Assembly: GCA_019429055.1 (NCBI GenBank) | Contig: JAHYJP010000009.1 | Span: 1-44,575, forward strand | From: Bacteroidales bacterium | Lineage (GTDB): Bacteria; Bacteroidota; Bacteroidia; Bacteroidales; UBA7960 | Direction of reading: 5' to 3' | DNA length: 44,575 nt | Shown: positions 1 through 10,900 of the stretch, piece by piece | Layout of the letters: each line of letters starts with the position of its first letter | Position numbering within the stretch: the first letter of the stretch is position 1 | Notes under the pieces: model-generated | Database searches by the model: none | Seen by the model: the letters and a program-made list of their open reading frames with translations, nothing else | What the model was told of the DNA's origin: nothing | Translations under genes and position numbers: made by a program

Positions 1-1554
1 AAGGAGAAAAATGAAAATTACTATTATTCTTTTGCCCCGGTTTTTGTTGGTGAAACACAAACGCCTTGGTCAATGGGTATGGCAGTGCCGGTAAAACACA
101 TCCGTGAAGAAGCCCGCACGGATTTTCTCATTTCCATTTTAATTGGCCTGGTTGGATTGCTGATCATTGGTTTTGTGATTTCACTCCTCTCACAGAAAAT
201 TTCTAAACCCATAAAGAAAATTACCGGGCTGATGAAGAAGCTTGCCAGGGGTCAGATCGATAAATCTATGAGTCTTGATATTTCCACCAAGGATGAGTTG
301 CAGGAGATGGCCGAAGCTTTTAATACATCTCTCACCGGCTTACTTGAGAAAACAGAATTTGCTTCAGAAATTGGTAAAGGAAACCTGGATGCCGAGCTAC
401 AACTTCTTAGTGAAGAAGATGTGCTGGGGCAATCCATGCAGGAGATGCAGAACGATCTTAAAAAAGCCAGGGAAGAAGAAATTACACGCCAGGAAGAAAC
501 AAAGATACGCAACTGGTCAACAGAAGGGCATGCAAAATTTGCTGAGATCCTCCGCAACTATAACGATAACCTGGAAGACCTGGCTTTTGAAGTGATCAGA
601 AATCTGGTAAAATATCTTGACGCCAATCAGGGCGGCCTTTTCATTCTCAACGATGACGAAGAACATCACAAATATCTTGAGCTGAAAGGATGTTACGCCT
701 ACGATCGGAAAAAATACCTGGAAAAAGTAATTGAACCCGGCGAAGGACTTGTAGGTACATGTTACCTTGAAGGTAAGACTATTTACATGACTGATATTCC
801 TCAATCTTATATCAGGATCACATCTGGATTGGGTGATGAAAATCCCGGTGCGTTGTTAATCGTGCCCATGCTATATAATGAAAAGGTTTACGGAATAATT
901 GAAGTGGCCGCTTTTAATGATTTTAAACCTTACCAGATTGAATTTATTGAAAAAATAGGTGAAAGTATGGCAGCTACAGTTTCTTCGCTGAAAACAAACT
1001 TAAAAACAGCTTATTTGCTTGAAATATCCCAGCAGCAAGCTGAAGAAATGAAAGCACAGGAAGAGGAAATGCGCCAAAATATGGAAGAGCTGAATGCCAC
1101 ACAGGAGGAAATTGCACGTAAGGCAGCAGAAATGCAAGGCATTTTAAATGCATTGGATTCATCAAGCTATACCATTGAATATGACCTGCAAAAGAAGATC
1201 ATCAATATTTCCGATTCTTATTTAAGGCTTCTGCAGTTATCGCGAAGGGAGGTAATAGGCACCCATCATTCTGATAAACTCATTTTTACTCCTGACCAGA
1301 AAGAGAACTACGACCGTTTCTGGGAAGACCTTCTTAATGGAAAGATTAAAAACCAGAGAGTCAAAGTAGATGTTAAGGGTACTGTTTTCTGGCTTGATGA
1401 AACTTATGCGCCTATCCTTAACGAGAATGGAAATGTTTACAAAATCTTCAAGATTGCTTACAATATCACTGAAAGCAAAAACCAGGTTGAGCAATACAAA
1501 GATGAAATAGATGTGCTTAAGAAAAAAATCAGGGAAATGCAGAGACAAAATTAA
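1..1554 (+). CDS. Membrane sensor protein, 5'-truncated: end of a Cache-like domain, TM, HAMP, GAF, coiled coil, PAS
   Basis: The frame is open to base 1 (KEKNENYYYSFAPVFVGETQTPWSMGMAVPVK precedes the listed Met). A TM helix (IGLVGLLIIGFVISLL), HAMP-like segment, GAF-like domain (GLFILNDDEEHHKYLELKGCYAYDRKKY...GEGLVGTCYLEGKTIYMTDIP) and C-terminal PAS follow. No kinase or MCP signalling domain before the stop. Confidence 0.8.
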   Translation, partial: KEKNENYYYSFAPVFVGETQTPWSMGMAVPVKHIREEARTDFLISILIGLVGLLIIGFVISLLSQKISKPIKKITGLMKKLARGQIDKSMSLDISTKDELQEMAEAFNTSLTGLLEKTEFASEIGKGNLDAELQLLSEEDVLGQSMQEMQNDLKKAREEEITRQEETKIRNWSTEGHAKFAEILRNYNDNLEDLAFEVIRNLVKYLDANQGGLFILNDDEEHHKYLELKGCYAYDRKKYLEKVIEPGEGLVGTCYLEGKTIYMTDIPQSYIRITSGLGDENPGALLIVPMLYNEKVYGIIEVAAFNDFKPYQIEFIEKIGESMAATVSSLKTNLKTAYLLEISQQQAEEMKAQEEEMRQNMEELNATQEEIARKAAEMQGILNALDSSSYTIEYDLQKKIINISDSYLRLLQLSRREVIGTHHSDKLIFTPDQKENYDRFWEDLLNGKIKNQRVKVDVKGTVFWLDETYAPILNENGNVYKIFKIAYNITESKNQVEQYKDEIDVLKKKIREMQRQN

Positions 1555-1573
1555 AACAGGCCAAAGAAATCCT

Positions 1574-1581
1574 TAATTTTG
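1574..1581 (+). promoter_or_regulatory. Possible Bacteroidota -7 element TAATTTTG upstream of the TPR-SPOR gene
   Basis: Matches TAnnTTTG; no clear -33 TTTG found. Confidence 0.35.
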
Positions 1582-1621
1582 CAGGGATTTTAAAAAAAAC
1601 TGTTCCCTGATTTTTTCTGTT

Positions 1622-2776
1622 ATGCCCAGAGTATCTCTGCTTTCTGTCTTCATTTTTTGCCTGAATTTTCTCAATGCCCAACCTCCTACAGCCCTGCAAA
1701 TGGAGCAGGCCAGGGTTCAATTCAATGAGGGTATAAGAGCCGGTCTTGATGAAGACTTTGAAAAAGCAGACGATTTTTTCAGCAAAGCCATTGAGATTAA
1801 TCCCATTTATGCCGAAGCATTTCTATACAGGGGGCTTTCCTGTATTGAAACGGGCGATTACTACAGGGCCATTCGTGACCTTACCATTGCTATAGAACTT
1901 GACCCTGCATTTTCTGACCAGGCACATTATTTCCGCGGAGTAGCGCGCTATTGGCGCGGGGAGTATCATCAGGCCCTCGACGATCTTTCTGTGGCCATTC
2001 ATATGAACCCCGATTATGTTGCTTTTTTTCAAAGGGGCAAGGTATATATGAGCCTGGAAAACTATCCCGGAGCCTTGCAGGATTTCGAAATTGCGCTGCG
2101 GCTGAATCCCGATTTCTTCGAAGCTTACCTTTACAGGGGGGTAACTTTACATCATATGGGTGAAGTTGAAATGGCTGCAACAAACATGGATGCCGGACGT
2201 GATTATTTTCCGGATCATAAATTGGTTGCCCATTACCAGGAGTTGATTTCACAAACCGGTGCTGAAACCGAAAAAATAAGTTCAGAGCCCCAGCCTCCCG
2301 GGCGCGAAATCAATATTGCTGATTTTTTTAACAGGCCTGACGATGCAGAGATATACCGGCAACAAAATGAATCAGAAGCATCTGCCGATGTAAACATGAC
2401 TTCTGAAACAAAACCCTTACCGGTAATAACAGAGGTTTATAGTCCCAACAAACCCGAACCTGCCAAAGAAACCGTCAGGATTGAAGCACTGCAAACGGGG
2501 ACTTATGACTTCTCACTTAAAGGTGTAAATCCCGCCGGATTTGGCGTACAGGTCGCCAGCTATTACAACCATGAAAATCTCGCGAATCTGGCCAAAGCTT
2601 ACAATGAAAAATACCGGGCCCAGGTATTTATTCATGTATCGCAGGTAAACGGCAGAAAATTGTTCAGATTGATACTGGGTATGTTTTCCGAGAGATCTGA
2701 AGCTGAAAGTTATCGCGATGATTTAAGAAAGGCTGATTTTCCCGACAGCTTCCTGATTCTGTTTGAAAATTTGTAA
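1622..2776 (+). CDS. Secreted TPR-repeat protein with C-terminal SPOR domain
   Basis: Signal peptide, consecutive TPR units (AEAFLYRGLSCIETGDYYRAIRDLTIAIELDP...), C-terminal SPOR-like region (GFGVQVASYYNHENLANLAKAYNEKYRAQVFIHVSQVNGRKLFRLILGMFSERSEAESYRDDLRK). Confidence 0.85.
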   Translation: MPRVSLLSVFIFCLNFLNAQPPTALQMEQARVQFNEGIRAGLDEDFEKADDFFSKAIEINPIYAEAFLYRGLSCIETGDYYRAIRDLTIAIELDPAFSDQAHYFRGVARYWRGEYHQALDDLSVAIHMNPDYVAFFQRGKVYMSLENYPGALQDFEIALRLNPDFFEAYLYRGVTLHHMGEVEMAATNMDAGRDYFPDHKLVAHYQELISQTGAETEKISSEPQPPGREINIADFFNRPDDAEIYRQQNESEASADVNMTSETKPLPVITEVYSPNKPEPAKETVRIEALQTGTYDFSLKGVNPAGFGVQVASYYNHENLANLAKAYNEKYRAQVFIHVSQVNGRKLFRLILGMFSERSEAESYRDDLRKADFPDSFLILFENL

Positions 2777-2975
2777 TGGTTTCGGCTTTTTCTCCTCCTG
2801 ATTTAGTATTCCTTAAAAAGTATCCGGCATTATCTTGCTGGTGAATGGTCATCTCAGGACGGCTTTATTTATTTTTACCTGAGCATTCATAATTTTAAAC
2901 CGGCTGGTTTGCGGATAGTCATATAAAATTATTTTTAAATCAATAATATGGGGAATTTAACATTAAAAAAATGCT

Positions 2976-2983
2976 TAATTTTG
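2976..2983 (+). promoter_or_regulatory. Possible -7 element TAATTTTG upstream of the glycogen debranching gene
   Basis: TAnnTTTG match about 60 bp upstream of ATG 3044; -33 box unclear. Confidence 0.4.
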
Positions 2984-3043
2984 CATGAGTTCTATCCCGG
3001 TTCAATTATTCGCATATTACTTCTTCATTAACTTTTGTTAGTT

Positions 3044-4987
3044 ATGGGCTTCATAAAATTTGACAAAAATCAACTTATTAACCTGGAATATTCGCTGCCC
3101 AAAGAAATGCTTCGCAGCAACCGTGCAGGTGCTTTTTCATGTAATACCATTATTGGTTGTAATACAAGGAAATACCATGGATTGCTTATATGCCATCAAC
3201 CTTTACTGGGCAACACTGTTCACGTTTTACTTTCCAAACTGGATGAAACCATCATTCAGCGCGATGCTGAATTCAATATCGGGATCAATCGTTTCCCCAA
3301 TACTTACAATCCCAAAGGGCATAAATATGTAAGAGATTTTTCAGCCGATATCATTCCCAAAGTAACCTACCGCGTTGGTGGCGTAGTTATGACCAAAGAA
3401 ACCATGTTTGTTACGGAAGAAGAAAAGGTAATGATACGTTATACCCTGGTTGAAGCACAATCGCCTACCACTTTGCGTATTAAACCATTTCTTGCTTTCA
3501 GAAATATCCATAGCCTGAGTAAAAAGAATATTTATCTTGATACCAAATATGAAAATGTACCCAATGGTATCAAAACGCGCATGTATGATGGGTATTCTCC
3601 GCTTTTTATGCAGTTTTCAAAAGCAAAGGTTGAATATGTTCACTCACCAGACTGGTATAATGATCTGGAATATTATCATGAAAAGGATCGCGGCTATGAA
3701 TACCTGGAAGATCTTTATGTCCCCGGTTTTTTTGAGTTTCCCATAAAAAAAGGGGAAAGCGTGATATTTTGTGCAAGTACACAGGAAATCAAACCCACTC
3801 TTATTTCACGAATCTTCAACAAAGAGTTGAAATTGCGCACCCCCCGCAATTCATATTACAATTGCCTGCTAAATTCGGCAGAACAGTTTTTTTATCATCA
3901 TGACGGGCAAACAGATATCATAGCCGGTTATCCCTGGTATGACAGGGTAGGGAGATATACTTTTATCTCGCTTCCCGGTTTATCACTGGCCAAGGGAAAC
4001 GAGGAAGCCTGTAAGAATGTTATAGATACAATGGTCAACAAGATGGTGGGCCCGTTCTTCCCCGAAACAGGAAGAGGGGAAAGCACCCGGTTTAACTCGG
4101 CTGATACTTCGCTGTGGTTTATCTGGGCCATTCAGAAATGCTGCTGCCAGGGAAAAGACCATGGCAAAACCTGGAAGTTGTATGGCAATGTTGTTAAAAC
4201 TATTCTTGAAAGTTACCAGAATGGAAATCATCTTTTGAAGATGGACGATAATGGTTTGCTGTATATCAATGAAGATAATCCTGCTGTAACCTGGATGAAT
4301 GCAATGGTAAACGGAAACCCTGTTACACCGCGTTACGGTTATGTTGTTGAAGTAAATGCATTGTGGTATAATGCTATAATGTTTGCCCTGGAAATAGCTC
4401 AGCTGGCTAAAGATAAGTCATTCACGACAAAATGGAAACCCATAGCAGAAAAAATACCGGAGTTTTTTGAAAAGGTTTTCTGGAATGCAGATAAAGGTTA
4501 TTTGGCCGACTACGTGTCGGTTGATCAGGCAGAGTGGAGCGTTCGTCCGAATCAGGTCATAGCCGTTTCGATGCCCTATAGCCCTGTATCAGCATCTGTT
4601 TCGCGATATATTCTTGATACTGTTCTTAAGAAACTTCTTACCCCCAAGGGGCTGCGTACCCTTTCTCCTGACGATTCCTATTACAAAGGACGTTACAAAG
4701 GTAATGAAATGAAACGGGACCTTGCCCTTCACCAGGGAACAGTTTATCCATGGCTGCTGGGGCACTTTGCCGAAGCATATTTCAATATCTATAAGGAAAG
4801 TGCCATTGAGTTCCTGCAACAGGTATATGATAACTTCCAGGAAGATATGATTGAAGATGGTATCGGAACTATTTCTGAATTGTATGAAGGCGATCCGCCG
4901 CATCAGAGCAGGGGAGCCATTTCATTAGCTGCCAACGTGGCTGAGTTGATCAGGATCAATGATTTGATTGTTAGAAACAAAAAATAA
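3044..4987 (+). CDS. Glycogen debranching enzyme (amylo-alpha-1,6-glucosidase type)
   Basis: N-terminal CNTIIGCNTRKYHGLLIC and C-terminal LHQGTVYPWLLGHFAEAYF motifs typical of bacterial GDE; first of a glycogen gene cluster. The ORF track starts at TTG 3035; ATG 3044 is the more likely start. Confidence 0.88.
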   Translation: MGFIKFDKNQLINLEYSLPKEMLRSNRAGAFSCNTIIGCNTRKYHGLLICHQPLLGNTVHVLLSKLDETIIQRDAEFNIGINRFPNTYNPKGHKYVRDFSADIIPKVTYRVGGVVMTKETMFVTEEEKVMIRYTLVEAQSPTTLRIKPFLAFRNIHSLSKKNIYLDTKYENVPNGIKTRMYDGYSPLFMQFSKAKVEYVHSPDWYNDLEYYHEKDRGYEYLEDLYVPGFFEFPIKKGESVIFCASTQEIKPTLISRIFNKELKLRTPRNSYYNCLLNSAEQFFYHHDGQTDIIAGYPWYDRVGRYTFISLPGLSLAKGNEEACKNVIDTMVNKMVGPFFPETGRGESTRFNSADTSLWFIWAIQKCCCQGKDHGKTWKLYGNVVKTILESYQNGNHLLKMDDNGLLYINEDNPAVTWMNAMVNGNPVTPRYGYVVEVNALWYNAIMFALEIAQLAKDKSFTTKWKPIAEKIPEFFEKVFWNADKGYLADYVSVDQAEWSVRPNQVIAVSMPYSPVSASVSRYILDTVLKKLLTPKGLRTLSPDDSYYKGRYKGNEMKRDLALHQGTVYPWLLGHFAEAYFNIYKESAIEFLQQVYDNFQEDMIEDGIGTISELYEGDPPHQSRGAISLAANVAELIRINDLIVRNKK

Positions 4988-5036
4988 TAGCTTGAATAAA
5001 ATAAATAAATCGCATATTTATTAAGAATTAGAAGAA

Positions 5037-6326
5037 ATGAAGGTTTTAATGTTTGGGTGGGAATTCCCTCCGCATATCTCAGGGGGTTTGGGTACCGCCA
5101 GTTATGGTTTGACCAAGGCGTTGCTGAAGTGCGGTGTCGACTTGATCTTTGTTGTTCCCAAAGCCTATGGCGACGAAAAACCCGGCAGCATTCGCCTTGT
5201 GAATGCAAGCGATGTAGCTATAGATATCCAGGACGAAGTGTTCAGGGAGTATCTCGATAAAATGTCGTATGTTGAAGTTGATTCACAATTGGTGCCCTAT
5301 GCTACTGAAGAAGAATATTTCAAGATCGTTGAAAAAACACAACAGGGTGTTACTGCCGAAAAGGGCAGCATTCACTCCAGTAAGTATGAGTTTGCCGGAG
5401 GTTATGGCAAAAATCTGCTGGAAGAAGTGAAGAGATACGCGATGGTTGCCGTTTCCATAGCGCGTGAGTACGATTTTGATATGATCCATTCTCACGACTG
5501 GCTTACCTATATGGCGGGTAAGGAAGCCAAAAGAATTACCGGGAAACCATTGATTGTGCATATGCATGCTACAGAGTTTGACCGTTCGGGCGAAACTGTT
5601 AATCAACAGGTTTACGATATTGAACGTGCCGGAATGGAAGCTGCAGATAAAGTTATCGCCGTGAGCCATATGACCCGCAGTGTTGTTATCAACCGATACG
5701 GAATTCATCCCGATAAAGTGGTAACCGTTCATAATGGTGTAGAACCCCCGCAAACTGAAAATGACCTTGAAATAAAAAGATATCTTGATGAAAAAATCGT
5801 AACCTTCCTGGGTCGTATTACCTTTCAGAAAGGACCCGAATATTTTATCGAAGCGGCGTACAAAGTTCTGCAACGCGACGATAATGTCCGTTTTGTTATG
5901 GCAGGAAGCGGCGATATGCTCAATAAAATGATCAGGCGTGTAGCCAAACTCGGAATTTCCAATAAGTTTCACTTTACAGGCTTTCTGAAAGGGGATGATG
6001 TGGATAAGATGTTTGCCATGAGTGATGTTTACGTTATGCCATCTGTCTCTGAGCCTTTCGGTATTTCACCCCTTGAGGCCATGAGATCAAATGTACCTGT
6101 AATTATTTCCAAGCAATCGGGCGTGGCCGAAGTACTTAAACATGCCATCAAAGTAGATTTCTGGGATATTGATGCCATGGCTGATGCTATTTATGGATTG
6201 CTCCACTACAATGCACTTCCCGAAACCTTCAAAAAATATGGCAAGGAAGAAGTTGATAATATTAAATGGGATCAGGCAGGAGAAAAGGTAAAAGAGATCT
6301 ACCAGGAATTTCTCACGCAAAGCTGA
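5037..6326 (+). CDS. Glycosyltransferase family 4 (glycogen/starch synthase-like)
   Basis: MKVLMFGWEFPPHISGGLGTASYGLTKAL N-terminus; HSHDWLTYMAGKEAK; C-terminal SVSEPFGISPLEAMRSNVPVI motif. Confidence 0.88.
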   Translation: MKVLMFGWEFPPHISGGLGTASYGLTKALLKCGVDLIFVVPKAYGDEKPGSIRLVNASDVAIDIQDEVFREYLDKMSYVEVDSQLVPYATEEEYFKIVEKTQQGVTAEKGSIHSSKYEFAGGYGKNLLEEVKRYAMVAVSIAREYDFDMIHSHDWLTYMAGKEAKRITGKPLIVHMHATEFDRSGETVNQQVYDIERAGMEAADKVIAVSHMTRSVVINRYGIHPDKVVTVHNGVEPPQTENDLEIKRYLDEKIVTFLGRITFQKGPEYFIEAAYKVLQRDDNVRFVMAGSGDMLNKMIRRVAKLGISNKFHFTGFLKGDDVDKMFAMSDVYVMPSVSEPFGISPLEAMRSNVPVIISKQSGVAEVLKHAIKVDFWDIDAMADAIYGLLHYNALPETFKKYGKEEVDNIKWDQAGEKVKEIYQEFLTQS

Positions 6327-6407
6327 GATGGAACAAAATCAGGATTTAATAAAAAGAAAATATAACAAATCTGCCTGCTGATTCTGTGGGCCTAACAAGG
6401 AAGAAAT

Positions 6408-7727
6408 ATGAAGTCAATTTGTTTTTACTTTCAGATTCATCAGCCTTTCAGGTTAAGAAATTATCGTTTTTTTGATATCGGTCATAAGCATGATTATTTT
6501 GATGAATATGCCAACAGGTTTATCATGCAGCAGCTGGCAGAAAAGAGTTATCTGCCGGCCAATGAGATTCTGCTGGGTTTAATAAAGAAATACGGTAAAA
6601 AGTTCAGGGTAAGTTTCAGTATCTCGGGAATTGCTTTGGAGCAAATGGAAAAATTTACCCCGGAAGTTATTGATAGTTTTAAAAAACTTGCTGCTACCGG
6701 TAATGTCGAGTTTCTTACCGAAACTTACGGGCACAGCCTGGCTTCATTGAAAAGCAAATCAGAGTTCTTCAAACAGGTAAAACTTCATGAAGCAAAAATC
6801 AAATTACTTTTTGGTGTAAAACCCAAAGCTTTCCGCAATACTGAGCTTATTTACAATGATGACATAGGTAATCTTATTTTTGAACTCGGATATAATACAG
6901 TAATTACGGAAGGACCAAAGCATATTCTGGGTTGGAAAAGCCCCAACCTGTTGTACTGCAGTGCTACCAATCCTAAGGTGAAGCTGCTGATGAAAAACTT
7001 CCAGTTATCTGATGATATTGCCTTCCGTTTTTCAGTGAGAAACTGGAGTGAATGGCCTCTTACATCTGAGAAGTTTACCGGATGGCTCAATGCCTTGGGT
7101 CCGAAAACGGAAGTCGTAAATCTGTTCATGGATTATGAAACCTTTGGCGAAAATCAGAAAAAGGATACAGGTATTTTTGACTTCCTGAAATCATTTCCGC
7201 AAGTTGTATTTGATAAGTCAAGATTCCAGTTCAGCACCCCTTCAGAAGTGGCTGCAGCATTACAACCGGCATCGCCGTTGCATATACCTTACCCCATTTC
7301 ATGGGCAGATGAGGAGAGAGATATAACAGCCTGGCTGGGCAACGAAATGCAGAATGAAGCCTTCAATAAACTTTATGACCTGGAAGAGTCCGTTAATTCC
7401 TGCGACGATCAGGGTATACTTGACCACTGGATGAAACTGCAGGTGAGTGATCATTTTTACTACATGTCAACCAAATGGTTTTCTGATGGCACAGTTCGCA
7501 GAAATTTCAACCCTTACAATTCGCCCTACGATGCTTTCATAAACTATATGAATGTGCTCGCCGATTTTGAGATCAGGGTAAAGAAAGCCTGCGCAGGTAA
7601 AGTAAAAGAAGAAGTTAAAAAAGCACCGGCCCGCAAAAGAGTCTCCAAAAAAGCTGACGAAAAACCGGTTAAAGCTGCCAAAAAGCCGGCTGCCCGTAAA
7701 AAAGCAGGCGGTTCAGCAAAAAAATAA
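6408..7727 (+). CDS. Glycoside hydrolase family 57 (alpha-amylase-like) with Lys/Ala/Pro-rich C-terminal tail
   Basis: N-terminus CFYFQIHQPFRLR, GFRNTELIYNDDI-like segment (AFRNTELIYNDDIG), FMDYETFGENQ motif; tail KKAPARKRVSKKADEKPVKAAKKPAARKKAGGSAKK. Confidence 0.88.
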   Translation: MKSICFYFQIHQPFRLRNYRFFDIGHKHDYFDEYANRFIMQQLAEKSYLPANEILLGLIKKYGKKFRVSFSISGIALEQMEKFTPEVIDSFKKLAATGNVEFLTETYGHSLASLKSKSEFFKQVKLHEAKIKLLFGVKPKAFRNTELIYNDDIGNLIFELGYNTVITEGPKHILGWKSPNLLYCSATNPKVKLLMKNFQLSDDIAFRFSVRNWSEWPLTSEKFTGWLNALGPKTEVVNLFMDYETFGENQKKDTGIFDFLKSFPQVVFDKSRFQFSTPSEVAAALQPASPLHIPYPISWADEERDITAWLGNEMQNEAFNKLYDLEESVNSCDDQGILDHWMKLQVSDHFYYMSTKWFSDGTVRRNFNPYNSPYDAFINYMNVLADFEIRVKKACAGKVKEEVKKAPARKRVSKKADEKPVKAAKKPAARKKAGGSAKK

Positions 7728-7772
7728 ATCTTTGCAATTTGCAATTGAAAGCCGGTAACTCATTTAGCGAAG

Positions 7773-7807
7773 AAATCCTGTGTGACAAACTCACACAGGA
7801 TTTTTTT
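7773..7807 (+). terminator. Rho-independent terminator after the GH57 gene
   Basis: AAATCCTGTGTGA / TCACACAGGATTT stem followed by a T run. Confidence 0.8.
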
Positions 7808-7952
7808 AACCGAAGAAGAATTGTTGTAATTTTTTTGTTAATTAACATGAATGCAAACCTTAGCATAGGTTTTTGCCGAATTCAATTGTGGAATTTTTCG
7901 TAATTTCGTCCGTTTTTTGGAAGTAAAAGGATAAATTTTTAAAAATTAAAAT

Positions 7953-10900
7953 ATGACAGAAAATCTTAAAAAGCCTGATTTTTTATTTGAAGTAAGCTGG
8001 GAAGTTTGTAATAAGATAGGTGGAATTCATACCGTTATCGGCACCAAAGCATTGTCGATGGTAAATGAAATGAATGACAATTACATGTGCATCGGTCCCG
8101 ATGTGTGGAAAGAAACTCATGGCAACCCCGAATTTATTGAGGACAAGTTTCTTTACAGATCATGGCGCAAGCAGGCTACCAAAGATGGATTACATTTCAG
8201 AGTTGGCCGCTGGAATATTCCGGGCTCTCCCATAGCAATACTGGTTGATTTTACACCGCTTTTCTCAGAAAAAGATAAAATCTTCACTGATTTCTGGATG
8301 AAGTTCGGATTAAACTCACTGAGCGGGCAATGGGACTATACCGAGCCCACTATGTTTGGGTATGCCGCAGGGCAGGTAATTAAGAGTTTTTACGATTATC
8401 ACCTTTCATCCAAAGATTCTATCCTTGCTAATTTTCATGAGTGGATGACAGGTTCTGGTGTATTATTTCTGAAAGACAGAGTGCCGCAGGTGGGTACAAT
8501 CTTTACTACTCATGCCACATCTCTCGGACGTTCAATTGCCGGTAACGGCTTCCAGTTGTACACCGAAATGCGACATCTGGATCCTGAAGCACGTGCCAGC
8601 GAACTGGGAGTGGTTTCAAAACATAGTATGGAAAAAACAGCTTCAGTTAATGCTGATGCATTTATTACGGTAAGTAAAATCGCTGCAAAAGAATGTCACA
8701 AATTATTGAATAAAGAGGTTGATATAATTGCCCCCAACGGTTTTAATGATTCTTTTGTTCCTGAGGAGAAAGAATTTGCAGCAAGACGAAAAAACTCCAG
8801 GGAAAAACTTATTAAGCTGGCATCAGGACTATTGAACCAGGAAATTCCTGAAAACAGCCTTCTGCTTATCAACAGTGGTAGGTATGAGTTTAAAAACAAA
8901 GGTATTGATGTCTTTCTGGATGCCCTTTCAAGGGTCAATAAAAAAGGCTCTAAAACTCCTGTGGTTGCTTTCATTATGGTTCCGGCAAATCAGACCGGTG
9001 TGAGGCCTGAAGTGGTAAACAGAATCCGGAAACCGGATTACAAAAAACCTTTGACAGGAGAATATTCCACCCATAAACTGGTTGATCCCGATTCCGATCC
9101 CATACTGAATCATTTGAAAAATTCAGGATTGAATAACAGTCCTGATGATAATGTGAAAGTGATCTTTCTGCCGGCATACCTGAACGGCGATGACGGAGCA
9201 CTTAATCTGAACTATTATGATGCGCTCATTGGCATGGATCTGAGTGTTTTTCCATCATACTACGAGCCATGGGGTTATACACCATTGGAAAGCCTTGCAT
9301 TTTATGTACCTACGGTTACCACGTCACTTGCCGGCTTCGGAATCTGGGCCAGGGATAATTTCCCCGATGACTATCGCAGTGTGGCAGTTGTAGAAAGAAA
9401 CGACAACAATTCTCAGCAGGTATCGGATAATATTTCAGAGATCATATTTTCGCTTACCAATGATGCTGAATTTGGCCAGTTAACCGGTGAAATTGAAGGA
9501 TTCAATGCACTTGTGCATAAAAATATGATTCCTTTGCGCGAAAGGGCAAACCAGATATCAAAATCCGCGCTCTGGAATACCCTGGCTGAAAATTACTTTC
9601 TGGCTTTTGATCTTGCCATCAAAAAAGTTGAACAAAGATCAGATCTTTTTAAAACCAAGAAACAGCCGGTCAAGCCCCAGGATTTATATAAGGCAAAAGT
9701 TTTCAAGCCCAAATGGAAAAAAATTCTTATTGAGATCAATGTTCCAAAAGAACTTGAAGACCTTCAGAAACTTGCGAAAAATCTCTGGTGGACCTGGAAT
9801 TATGAAGCTACCTTACTGTTTCAACGGATTGATCCTGAATTGTGGGAGAAGATTGAAAAAAGTCCGCCCCGCATGCTCGATAATCTTACTGTTGAGCATT
9901 ACCAGAAATTGATTGCCGACAAGGAATTTATGCAGGAGTATAGTCGTGTGGTAAAGAAGTTCGATGACTATATGCAGAAAGCTGAGAAAAAAACTTCTGA
10001 CACCATTGCGTATTTGAGTATGGAGTATGGTTTACATACTTCTGTGAAAATTTATTCTGGTGGTCTGGGAGTTCTTGCAGGTGACTTTATGAAACAGGCA
10101 AGTGATGATAATATCGACATGATTGGTATTGGCTTATTATACCGTTTCGGATATTTCAGCCAGAATCTTTCCATCAGCGGAGAGCAGTTGGCAAATTATA
10201 CATCGCATAATTTTACTTACATGTCGGCACAGCCTGTTCGCAATGAAATGGGCGAATGGGTAAAGATCAGCATTGCATTTCCGGGGCGTAATATTTATGC
10301 CAAAGTGTGGAAAATTGACGTAGGTCGTATTCCGCTTTATTTGCTGGATACCGATATTCCGGAAAATGCTTCCATCGATAAGGTTGTAACGCATCAACTT
10401 TATGGTGGTGACTGGGAGAACAGGTTCAAGCAGGAGTTTCTGCTGGGTATCGGTGGAATACGTTTGCTGGATGCGCTGGGAATTAAGCCCAAAGTGTACC
10501 ATCTGAACGAAGGACATGCCGCTTTTGCGGGTCTTGAAAGGCTCAGGAAGTTTGTTCAGGATGATAAGCTCAGCTTTCCTGAAGCTATGGAGGCTGTCAG
10601 ATCCAGCAGTTTGTTTACCACGCATACTCCTGTTCCTGCAGGGCATGATTTCTTTAGTGAAGACATGCTCAGGACTTACATGCCACATTATGCTGACAGG
10701 CTTGGAATCACCTGGGAAACTTTTATGTCGTTGGGCAAAATTCATCCCGATAATCCTAATGAGCAATACTCCATGAGTGTGCTTGCCACCAAGCTTGCTT
10801 CGGAAGTGAATGGTGTAAGCAGAATACATGGCGGTGTTTCCCGCAATATGTTTAAAGATCTGTACGCGGGATACTTTGCTGATGAAATCCATATAGGTCA

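Noticed and set aside
5283-5972. 229-aa minus-strand ORF
   Set aside because: Antisense to the GT4 gene, which has clear family motifs.
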